A stretch of DNA of 5,061 bases from Acidimicrobiaceae bacterium (lineage in GTDB: Bacteria > Actinomycetota > Acidimicrobiia > Acidimicrobiales > MedAcidi-G1), in NCBI GenBank assembly GCA_002713545.1, contig PATJ01000046.1, positions 1 through 5,061 on the forward strand. Reading direction: 5' to 3'. The notes beneath the pieces were generated by a model. That model was given only the letters and a program-made list of their open reading frames with translations, ran no database searches and was not told the DNA's origin. Both the position numbers and the translations under genes were made by a program. Shown here one piece after another: positions 1 through 5,061 of this stretch (the stretch's first letter is position 1; the number at the start of each line of letters is the position of its first letter).

Positions 1-1
1 G

Positions 2-103
2 CAATACATGCTCATCTCAGGTTTATTTGGAATTTTAGCTTCCATCCTTCCTGCATTCAGAGCTTCACGACTCAATGTGCTGGATGCTATTTCTCATAAC
101 TAA
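2..103 (+). CDS. C-terminal end of an FtsX/MacB-type ABC transporter permease (5' partial)
   Basis: Reading frame 2 is open from the left edge to a TAA at 101-103 and gives 33 residues. A hydrophobic stretch (MLISGLFGILASILPAF) is followed by a short basic cytoplasmic tail, RASRLNVLDAISHN. This is the usual end of the FtsX/MacB permease family: a last transmembrane helix, then Pro-Ala-x-Arg-Ala-x-Arg-Leu-x-x-Leu-x-Ala-Ile. The family works with an ATPase partner as type VII ABC systems, in lipoprotein or peptide export, efflux pumps or cell-wall hydrolase control. Which of these applies cannot be told from the tail. The rest of the gene, and probably its ATPase, lie left of the window. No terminator is visible in the 42 nt before the next gene, so read-through into the hydrolase gene is possible. 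The family call rests on a short segment only. Confidence 0.72.
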   Translation, partial: QYMLISGLFGILASILPAFRASRLNVLDAISHN

Positions 104-133
104 CAAAACGCTTACTTAAATACTCGGTTCGCC

Positions 134-139
134 TAAAGT
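134..139 (+). promoter_or_regulatory. Candidate -10 hexamer (TAAAGT) for a leaderless MBL hydrolase transcript
   Basis: TAAAGT fits TANNNT and matches four of six bases of TATAAT. It ends exactly 6 nt before the GTG start at 146, which would put the transcription start on or next to the start codon. I see no convincing -35 box. The same hexamer-to-start distance recurs upstream of hemE. This is inferred from the pattern and is not proven. Confidence 0.4.
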
Positions 140-145
140 TAGTTT

Positions 146-1114
146 GTGGACAAAGAATTAAATAACGTTCCCTACACACATGGCCTCCATGAAGTAGCTG
201 ACAATGTTTTCGCATATTTGCAACCTGATGGCGGCTGGGGTTGGAGCAATGCGGGACTAATTGCTTCAGAATGGTCATCCTTGCTAGTAGATACTCTTTT
301 TGATTTGAAACTTACCCAAAACATGCTTGATTCGATGTCTTCAGTTACTTCGGCGCATCCCATAAATGTTGTAGTTAATACTCATGCGAATGGTGATCAT
401 TGCTACGGAAATAGTCTCGTTAGCGGCGATAACGGAGCCCAAATCATCACCACTAATGCAGCGGCAGTTGAAATGGAAGCAATTCCACCATCGGCCTTAG
501 AGGCTCTAATGCAAATAGATCTCGGTGAAACAACTAATTCCTACATACAAGATGCTTTTGGATCATTCGAATTTAGTGACATTGAATTACCTCCACCAGA
601 TCGGACTTTCAGCGGTGAACTGCAACTCGACGTTGGTGGTCGCACAGTGGAACTAATAGAGGTTGGGCCTGCTCACACCTCTGGAGATTTGCTTGTACAT
701 CTACCAGATGCTGCAACCGTGTTCTGTGGCGACATTCTTTTTATTCATGGAACTCCAATAATCTGGGACGGTCCTGTGTCTAACTGGATAGATGCATGTG
801 ATCGTATTATAGGATTGGAAGCTGAAGTTATTATCCCGGGCCACGGTCCTTTAACTGATGCTGTGGGAGTAACTGATGTTCGTGATTACCTAACTTTTGT
901 TGATAACGAGTGTCGAGAACGTCACGCTAATGGTCAAACAGCGGCTGAAGTAATAGCTGAGATAGATCTGGGTGGTTTTAAGCAATGGGGCGAGTGGGAA
1001 CGTATAGCGGTAAATGTGCATGCGATTTTTAGAGAACTTGGAGAAGATCAGACTATTCAGTCTCCAATTGAACTTTTTAGTGAAATGGCAAAACTAAAAA
1101 AGGGTAATACTTAA
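146..1114 (+). CDS. Metallo-beta-lactamase-fold hydrolase with variant HxNxDH metal motif
   Basis: This 322-residue protein has no signal peptide or membrane segment and is probably a cytosolic metal-dependent hydrolase of unknown substrate. The MBL signatures appear in order: THANGDHCYGN (H80, N82, D84, H85), GPAHTSGD (H177), VFCGDILF (D196) and IPGHGPL (H233). These map to the usual metal ligands, except that the second His of HxHxDH is Asn82 (codon AAT, 389-391). Helical sequence from about 240 to 322 forms a C-terminal extension. The start is well fixed: GTG at 146 is preceded in frame by TTT and a TAG stop, and the next in-frame Met is at residue 60, inside the fold. No Shine-Dalgarno sequence is visible, in keeping with a leaderless message. 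The gene lies 42 nt after the ABC permease and converges on helD with 8 nt between stops. The fold is secure; the reaction is unknown. Confidence 0.92.
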   Translation: MDKELNNVPYTHGLHEVADNVFAYLQPDGGWGWSNAGLIASEWSSLLVDTLFDLKLTQNMLDSMSSVTSAHPINVVVNTHANGDHCYGNSLVSGDNGAQIITTNAAAVEMEAIPPSALEALMQIDLGETTNSYIQDAFGSFEFSDIELPPPDRTFSGELQLDVGGRTVELIEVGPAHTSGDLLVHLPDAATVFCGDILFIHGTPIIWDGPVSNWIDACDRIIGLEAEVIIPGHGPLTDAVGVTDVRDYLTFVDNECRERHANGQTAAEVIAEIDLGGFKQWGEWERIAVNVHAIFRELGEDQTIQSPIELFSEMAKLKKGNT

Positions 1115-1131
1115 ATTACGATTTAATTTTT
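1111..1131 (+). terminator. Weak shared hairpin between convergent genes, with a T-tract on the + strand
   Basis: TTAAAT (1111-1116) and ATTTAA (1121-1126) form a perfect 6-bp inverted repeat around TACG (1117-1120), followed by TTTTT (1127-1131). On the + strand this has the layout of an intrinsic terminator for the MBL hydrolase gene, but the stem is all A/T and would be weak, although UACG belongs to the stable UNCG loop type. The - strand direction has no T-tract directly after the stem. Both genes' TAA stop codons (1112-1114 and, on the other strand, 1125-1123) fall inside the arms. Confidence 0.33.
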
Positions 1132-3189
1132 CATATTTGCAGGCAGTTCTTCAGCGTGAACTACTACAACTCGTTTTGTCGCACGAGTTAATGCAACATA
1201 AAGTGCTCTCATTCCTTGGATCTGTTCTTCGATAATTTTCTTGGGCTCGACAACAACTACAACATCGACCTCGAGCCCTTTCACGAGCCCTACTGGAACT
1301 ACCGTTAACTGTTCATCAAGGCCTCGGCGATTTGGATGGCCGAAAATAATCTCTGCTTTGTTAAGTAATGCTTCAATTTCCTCTATCTGTGAGTTTGCAG
1401 CAACTATCGCGAGGTTCCCAGAATCAGCTTTTTCTTGCTCTTCAATTATTACTTCTGCCAGAGAATCTAATGAAGAGTCAGCACTTACAAAAATTGGGGA
1501 CTCACCGTCAGCCCTAACGGAACTCGGGGGTTTCAAACCTGGAGCTGCTTCTTTGAGTACATTCGCAGCCAATTCCATAAGTGGAGCTGGAATACGATAA
1601 CCAATTGTCAACTCACGCATATGGGGTTCTTTTCGATCAGGAAGATGCAGCAGAATGCTCTCCCAATTCTGATGCGCCCAAGCCCCCGTCGCCTGTGCAA
1701 TGTCGCCGACTACTGTCATTGAGCCATTCAAAGATCTTCTTGAAAGCATTCTTAAATCCATTGGTGAAAGATCCTGAATTTCATCAACAACTATGTGACC
1801 GAAAGTTCTAATTGAATCCTCTTCTCTTTTACCAGGTCGCGACCCTAAAACTGCACGCGCTTCGTCTAGTAAAGCTGCGTCAGAAGCCGACCAAATAATT
1901 TCTTTGGATAAAGACTCTCTCGGTTTGTACAGCGACTCAACTTCTTCTTGAGTGAGTTTCGGGTCAGCTGCCTTTATCAACGCATGAGAACCAAATGTGT
2001 CATTCAATAATTGTTCGGGGGTAAGTACAGGCCACATCCAATCCAACGCTTCCCTTATAGCCACCTGACCTTTAAGCCGTTCCCCTACAGTTCGATGATC
2101 AAGAGGCTCATTTGAACTTGAAGCAAGGGTGAAATAAAACTCTTCTTCAATAAAACGTCGAGCTGCGTTATGAGTTCGGTAACGCCTTTGTGCCTCGGCA
2201 ACTATTTGAGCAGTCTGTTCCACAGTGATGTGCAACCACTGAACCCCATAACCGATTCTGAAATCTTCGCGTAAAGGGCGTTGACGGATTTTCGCTGATC
2301 GAGCTAGAAATTTAACCATACGCAGATCACCTTTAAGTCGCGAGACTTCTTCGGGGTCTCGGTGATCTCCAACCCTGACTCCCCCAACCAAATCTCCTAG
2401 AGAGGCCATCTCAACTCCTGCTTCCCCTAGAGATGGAAGCACTTGTTCTATATAAGCCAAAAATAAACGATTAGGTCCTACTACCAGAACTCCTTGACCT
2501 TCAAGGGGAAACCTGTGTGTATATAACAAATAGGCCGCTCTGTGTAGAGCCACAACCGTTTTCCCCGTACCGGGACCTCCCTGTACCGCTACCACACCTG
2601 AAATTGGGGCACGAATTATTTCATCTTGCTCCCCTTGAATAGTCCCAATAATGTCCTGAAGGCGACCGGTTCTAGCTGTTTCAAGCGCCGCTATAAGAGC
2701 ACCCTCACCTTTGAGAGAAGAGTTTTCGTTATCACGAAATTTTTCAATGTCACCGAATATTTCATCTTCTAATGAAAGAAGGGTCCTGCCGCGGCTTACA
2801 AAATGGCGTCGCCGTTCAAGCCCCATAGGATCCAATCCTGTAGCTCTATAAAAAGACTCTGCAATAGGCGCACGCCAGTCGACTACTATCGGGTCTTGTT
2901 TATCATCCCATACACCAACCCTGCCGATGTAAAAACTTTCTGAATCAACATTTTGGTCAATTCGTCCAAAAACTAAAGCTGCATCACCCATGTTTAATTG
3001 ACCCAACCGCGTTGAAACCGAGTCCCAGATAGCGTCCCTTTCAACACGCGCTTGATTTGTTCCGCCTTTGCCGACTTCAACCATTGAAGTGAGATCAAAA
3101 ACTCTTTCTTTAGCAGCTTCCAAACAGCCATAAGCTTTGTCTACGTAAGCTTGTTCAGCTTCTAACTCATTTGAGATAAATGCCCCCAA
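1123..3189 (-). CDS. helD: HelD/HelR-like RNA-polymerase-associated SF1 ATPase (UvrD/Rep-type helicase family)
   Basis: This 688-residue protein has an N-terminal helical arm (about 1-60) and the HelD-type segment with DWRAPIAESFYRAT (104-117) and MGLERRRHF. The SF1 ATPase core follows: IQGEQDEIIRAP before Walker A (GGPGTGKT, 204-211, K210), Walker B VVDEIQDLSP (467-476), VVGDIAQATG (493-502), GYRIP (530-534), VGLVKGLEVDVVVV (633-646) and ALYVALTRATKRV (662-674). Residues from about 260 to 460, between the core motifs, form the HelD-specific insert. Known class II HelD proteins use ATP to release RNA polymerase from stalled complexes, and some (HelR) displace rifamycins. That activity is inferred here. 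All ATPase motifs look intact. Length is a little below the roughly 700-750 usual for actinobacterial members. The start is TTG at 3189-3187: an in-frame TAG lies five codons upstream, and no ATG or GTG alternative occurs before residue 36. No clear Shine-Dalgarno sequence precedes it. Confidence 0.9.
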   Translation of the reverse strand: MGAFISNELEAEQAYVDKAYGCLEAAKERVFDLTSMVEVGKGGTNQARVERDAIWDSVSTRLGQLNMGDAALVFGRIDQNVDSESFYIGRVGVWDDKQDPIVVDWRAPIAESFYRATGLDPMGLERRRHFVSRGRTLLSLEDEIFGDIEKFRDNENSSLKGEGALIAALETARTGRLQDIIGTIQGEQDEIIRAPISGVVAVQGGPGTGKTVVALHRAAYLLYTHRFPLEGQGVLVVGPNRLFLAYIEQVLPSLGEAGVEMASLGDLVGGVRVGDHRDPEEVSRLKGDLRMVKFLARSAKIRQRPLREDFRIGYGVQWLHITVEQTAQIVAEAQRRYRTHNAARRFIEEEFYFTLASSSNEPLDHRTVGERLKGQVAIREALDWMWPVLTPEQLLNDTFGSHALIKAADPKLTQEEVESLYKPRESLSKEIIWSASDAALLDEARAVLGSRPGKREEDSIRTFGHIVVDEIQDLSPMDLRMLSRRSLNGSMTVVGDIAQATGAWAHQNWESILLHLPDRKEPHMRELTIGYRIPAPLMELAANVLKEAAPGLKPPSSVRADGESPIFVSADSSLDSLAEVIIEEQEKADSGNLAIVAANSQIEEIEALLNKAEIIFGHPNRRGLDEQLTVVPVGLVKGLEVDVVVVVEPKKIIEEQIQGMRALYVALTRATKRVVVVHAEELPANMKN

Positions 3190-3210
3190 AGGTCTTGTGT
3201 GCTAATAATT

Positions 3211-3216
3211 AAGTTA
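3211..3216 (-). promoter_or_regulatory. Possible -10 hexamer (TAACTT) for helD
   Basis: Read on the - strand, TAACTT fits TANNNT, though it matches only three bases of TATAAT. It sits 21 nt before the TTG start, giving a leader of roughly 15 nt. It directly abuts the 24-bp palindrome, so a protein bound there would cover the promoter upstream of this hexamer. No -35 box is convincing. Confidence 0.22.
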
Positions 3217-3240
3217 AATTTTTGGTTTAAAGCAAAAATT
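3217..3240. repeat. 24-bp near-perfect palindrome, candidate operator between helD and the patatin gene
   Basis: Half-sites AATTTTTG (3217-3224) and CAAAAATT (3233-3240) are exact reverse complements, and the centre TTTAAA (3226-3231) is itself palindromic. Only the pair G3225/G3232 breaks the symmetry, so 22 of 24 positions are symmetric about 3228/3229. It lies in the divergent intergenic region, 27 nt from the helD start and 87 nt from the patatin start. Size and placement suit a dimeric regulator, but AT-rich sequence makes chance symmetry easier. It does not resemble the GC-rich rifamycin-associated element known upstream of some helR genes. Confidence 0.5.
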
Positions 3241-3280
3241 GACAGGGTTCTAATCCTATCGCGTAGTTGAAAAACACAAA

Positions 3281-3286
3281 TAGATT
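3281..3286 (+). promoter_or_regulatory. Possible -10 hexamer (TAGATT) for the patatin-like gene
   Basis: TAGATT matches four of six bases of TATAAT. It would start transcription near 3293, leaving about 35 nt of leader that includes the strong ribosome binding site. No -35 box lies at normal spacing. The perfect TTGACA at 3239-3244 is 36 nt upstream, too far to pair with it. Confidence 0.27.
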
Positions 3287-3313
3287 AAAAAATGCGTTTA
3301 TGACATGAAATAC

Positions 3314-3321
3314 AGGAGAGG
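3314..3321 (+). promoter_or_regulatory. Strong Shine-Dalgarno sequence (AGGAGAGG) for the patatin-like gene
   Basis: AGGAGAGG ends 6 nt before the ATG at 3328. The AGGAG core is a good match to the 16S rRNA 3' end and fixes the start codon. It stands out because the other three starts in the window have no recognisable Shine-Dalgarno sequence. Confidence 0.8.
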
Positions 3322-3327
3322 TAAAAG

Positions 3328-4308
3328 ATGAGCGAAAATGGGACAGTAACGACTATAGGTCTTGTTCTAAGCGCTGGAGGATTCTCTGGAGCTGCTCACC
3401 ATAGCGGGGTTCTTGACGCTCTTTTAAAAGCTACTGGATGGGATGCAAGGCTTTCTGATGTCATAGTTGGAACTTCGGCTGGTTCTCTTACAGCAATTTC
3501 TTTACGTGCTGGAATATCCCCATCAGATTTAGCTAGCTATTACACAGGTGATCCTATGAGCCTAGAGGGACAGAAGATAGTCGATGGTGTGACCACTTCT
3601 CTTAAAATGCCTGATCCCGGCCTTAGTATTAACAACAAAATACCTTCTAAACCGATCCTTCTTTTAAAGGAGCTTTTTTTAGGTGGACGCCCTCGACCGA
3701 TGGTTGCGATCGCTGGACTCCTCCCTGAAGGAAAAGCTGAAGGTTCTTCTTTTGCTGAAAGGACCTCACAAATTCACCCCGAGACTTGGCCTGATAAGCC
3801 AACTTGGATATGCGCTGTTGATCTTGACTCTGGGAAAAGAGCAGTGTTTGGCAGAGATGACCTAAAAACAGATGTTGGCTCCGCAGTTCAAGCATCCTCG
3901 GCAATTCCAGGTCGCTTTACTCCAACAACCATTAATGGAAAACGCTACATTGACGGTGGAGTTCATTCAGTAACTAATTCTGACCTTCTCGCTGCTTTAC
4001 AGCTTGACCTAGTAATTATTTCTTCATCTTCTACTTTGGTTGCATCACAAGAAAAGAATTCGCTTTCTGTGTCATGGAATTCAAGAACACTTCATAAAGA
4101 GATAGAACAAATCCGCTCAAATGGAACAGAAATTATAGTATTTGAACCAACAGTTTCAGATCTAAAGGCACGGGACGGATTGGAACCCACTAGAGACGCT
4201 GCTAAGGAGATCTTTAAAATGTCACAAACTTCAGCTTTTGCTCGCCTAGCTAAGCCTCAATTCAACAAAGCTCGGGACCTTTTAAAGAAATCAATTTCTC
4301 AAATCTAG
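3328..4308 (+). CDS. Patatin-like phospholipase family protein
   Basis: This 326-residue protein is a probable lipid acyl hydrolase using a Ser-Asp dyad. The oxyanion-hole glycine loop is SAGGFSGAAHHSGVL (15-29). The nucleophile elbow is GTSAG (48-52), with Ser50 as the likely nucleophile. The second dyad residue is Asp209 in YIDGG (207-211). All catalytic elements are present and correctly spaced for the family. The glycine loop reads AGG rather than GGG, a variant I recall from other actinobacterial members. No signal peptide or membrane helix is visible, so it is probably cytosolic or peripherally membrane-bound. The segment WICAVDLDSGKRAVFGRDD (160-178) is typical of bacterial patatins. 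The substrate is unknown. The start is fixed by the strong Shine-Dalgarno sequence. The gene is divergent from helD and ends 55 nt before hemE in the same direction, so partial co-transcription with hemE is possible. Confidence 0.9.
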   Translation: MSENGTVTTIGLVLSAGGFSGAAHHSGVLDALLKATGWDARLSDVIVGTSAGSLTAISLRAGISPSDLASYYTGDPMSLEGQKIVDGVTTSLKMPDPGLSINNKIPSKPILLLKELFLGGRPRPMVAIAGLLPEGKAEGSSFAERTSQIHPETWPDKPTWICAVDLDSGKRAVFGRDDLKTDVGSAVQASSAIPGRFTPTTINGKRYIDGGVHSVTNSDLLAALQLDLVIISSSSTLVASQEKNSLSVSWNSRTLHKEIEQIRSNGTEIIVFEPTVSDLKARDGLEPTRDAAKEIFKMSQTSAFARLAKPQFNKARDLLKKSISQI

Positions 4309-4309
4309 A

Positions 4310-4315
4310 TATAAC
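4310..4315 (+). promoter_or_regulatory. Alternative upstream -10 hexamer (TATAAC) for hemE
   Basis: TATAAC matches five of six bases of TATAAT and begins 2 nt after the patatin stop codon. If used, it would give a leader of roughly 42 nt containing both overlapping hairpins before hemE. No -35 element lies at suitable spacing, so this rests on a single hexamer and competes with the candidate at 4352-4357. Confidence 0.25.
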
Positions 4316-4336
4316 CCTAGTCAGAAAGAAAAGATG

Positions 4337-4362
4337 TGCCCAATGCTTGGGTAACATCCCAA
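4337..4362 (+). repeat. Overlapping inverted repeats CCCAA / TTGGG / CCCAA immediately before hemE
   Basis: Three blocks alternate: CCCAA (4339-4343), TTGGG (4347-4351) and CCCAA (4358-4362). The middle block can pair with the first, extended by G4338-T4352 and T4337-A4353 to a 7-bp stem with a TGC loop. Or it can pair with the third, giving a 5-bp stem with the 6-nt loop TAACAT. The two pairings exclude each other. As DNA, the second is an inverted repeat centred on the proposed -10 hexamer and ends one base before the hemE ATG. It could be an operator or an RNA switch-like leader, and chance is possible with such short stems. Confidence 0.45.
4352..4357 (+). promoter_or_regulatory. Candidate -10 hexamer (TAACAT) for a leaderless hemE transcript
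   Basis: TAACAT fits TANNNT with four of six consensus bases. It ends exactly 6 nt before the hemE ATG, the same distance as the candidate before the MBL hydrolase gene. Transcription would begin at or beside the A of ATG, which explains the missing Shine-Dalgarno sequence. No -35 box is recognisable. Confidence 0.4.
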
Positions 4363-4363
4363 C

Positions 4364-5061
4364 ATGGAGAACTCTTTTCTTTCAACAGATGAAATAGAAC
4401 AGAAATCAGACTTCATTTCTGCATGCAGAAATGAAGAACACTCAAGAGTGCCAGTTTGGTTTATGCGTCAAGCCGGAAGGTCACTCCCCGAATATAAGAA
4501 AATTCGTGGACCGGGCAGCATCTTAGATGCAGTTTCAGACCCTGAAAGAGCGGCGAAAATAACTCTGCAACCAATTGAAAGATACGGAGTCGACGCAGCG
4601 ATACTTTTTTCTGACATCATGGTGCCAGTTCATTCGATCGATTTTGGAATTGAAATACAACCAGGCATAGGCCCCGTTGTAGAACATCCCTTCGAAAGCA
4701 CTGCAGATTTGAAACGATTAAGGGCATTAGAACCTGAACTTGACGTTCCTTACGTCGGGGAAACGATAAAAATACTTTCTAAAGAGTGTCCAGTCCCAAT
4801 AATCGGCTTCGCTGGAGCCCCATTCACGGTAGCTTCCTACTTAATTGAAGGTAAACCCTCAAGATCACTTGAAAAAACCAAAGCACTAATGGAAAAAGAT
4901 CCTCAGATCTGGGATCTACTAATGAATCAACTTTCAGAGATAACAATCTCTTCCCTCAAACATCAGATCGAATCAGGCGTGTCAGCTGTTCAACTGTTTG
5001 ACAGTTGGGCAGGCTTAATAGACCCAAAAAGCTACGAACAAAAAGTTTTTCCTTATAGCAA
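4364..5061 (+). CDS. hemE: Uroporphyrinogen decarboxylase (3' partial)
   Basis: The frame is open from ATG 4364 to the right edge, giving 232 codons plus two bases, about two thirds of the usual 340-350 residues. HemE removes carboxyl groups from the four acetate side chains of uroporphyrinogen III to give coproporphyrinogen III, a cytosolic haem-pathway step needing no cofactor. Family signatures are plain: VPVWFMRQAGRSLPEYKKIR (29-48) with the substrate-binding RQAGR, ITLQPIERYGVDAAILFSDIM (66-86) with the conserved catalytic-site Asp84, GFAGAPFT (148-155) and LFDSWAG (211-217). These motifs look intact. The first 28 residues are a variable lead-in. No Shine-Dalgarno sequence precedes the ATG, and the start may be leaderless. 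Later haem genes would be expected to the right but cannot be seen. Confidence 0.96.
   Translation, partial: MENSFLSTDEIEQKSDFISACRNEEHSRVPVWFMRQAGRSLPEYKKIRGPGSILDAVSDPERAAKITLQPIERYGVDAAILFSDIMVPVHSIDFGIEIQPGIGPVVEHPFESTADLKRLRALEPELDVPYVGETIKILSKECPVPIIGFAGAPFTVASYLIEGKPSRSLEKTKALMEKDPQIWDLLMNQLSEITISSLKHQIESGVSAVQLFDSWAGLIDPKSYEQKVFPYS

Noticed and set aside
87..363. Two short - strand frames over the start of the MBL hydrolase gene
   Set aside because: Neither product resembles a protein family, and the overlapping + strand gene is well supported.
1237..1275. Repetitive GTT/GTA-rich codons (VDVVVVVEP) as a sequence repeat
   Set aside because: This is the beta strand following SF1 motif V in the helicase core, where runs of Val are normal.
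1241..1811. Two + strand reading frames (1241-1600 and 1581-1811) opposite the helicase gene
   Set aside because: They are antisense to conserved helD motifs, including the SF1 motifs near the C terminus, and their products are low-complexity Thr/Ser-rich or unrelated sequence. They are shadows of helD.
3187..3240. The palindrome as a rifamycin-associated element upstream of helR
   Set aside because: The known element is GC-rich and quite different in sequence; this one is AT-rich with AATTTTTG half-sites.
3239..3268. Perfect TTGACA (3239-3244) as the -35 of a patatin-gene promoter
   Set aside because: At 16-18 nt downstream the bases (GCGTAG, CGTAGT, GTAGTT) do not resemble a -10 box. The hexamer may be coincidental or part of the adjacent palindrome region.
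3647..3904. Frames on both strands inside the patatin gene (3647-3904 minus, 3683-3865 plus)
   Set aside because: They lie wholly inside a gene with intact family motifs and have no recognisable domain or ribosome binding site.
4298..4332. A terminator after the patatin gene
   Set aside because: Only a 4-bp CTAG/CTAG repeat is present and no T-tract follows, so I see no intrinsic terminator before hemE.

Overview
The window looks like chromosomal sequence from a moderately AT-rich actinobacterium (GC in the low 40s % by eye, not counted). Three things point there: a class II, actinobacterial-type HelD/HelR RNA-polymerase-associated helicase; a uroporphyrinogen decarboxylase whose text (ITLQPIERYGVDAAILFSDI) reads like the actinobacterial enzyme; and starts that look leaderless, with a TANNNT -10 hexamer exactly 6 nt before the start codon. 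A low-GC lineage such as a marine Acidimicrobiia-like organism would fit, but that is a guess from composition and protein style. I see no mobile element, CRISPR array, tRNA or rRNA, and no gene-free stretch over about 140 bases.

Layout, left to right. Bases 2-103 are the last 33 codons of an FtsX/MacB-type ABC permease on the + strand. After 42 nt comes a + strand metallo-beta-lactamase-fold hydrolase (146-1114) with an unusual Asn in its first metal motif. It converges, with only 8 nt between stops, on the - strand HelD-like ATPase (3189-1123). Both stop codons lie in the two arms of one small AT hairpin. The 138-nt region 3190-3327 separates HelD from a divergent + strand patatin-like phospholipase (3328-4308), which has the only strong Shine-Dalgarno sequence in the window. 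That region contains a 24-bp palindrome broken by one mismatched pair. Then 55 nt carrying overlapping inverted repeats lead into hemE (4364 onward), which runs off the right edge.

How the genes relate. This is not an obvious single pathway. HemE belongs to haem synthesis. HelD recycles stalled or inhibited RNA polymerase, and some relatives confer rifamycin tolerance. The patatin-like protein is a probable cytosolic lipid acyl hydrolase. The MBL protein has no assigned substrate. The regulatory DNA is the most interesting part: the palindrome between helD and the patatin gene, which could control both, and the alternative inverted repeats surrounding the proposed hemE -10. I found no convincing evidence of a wholly new multi-gene system here.
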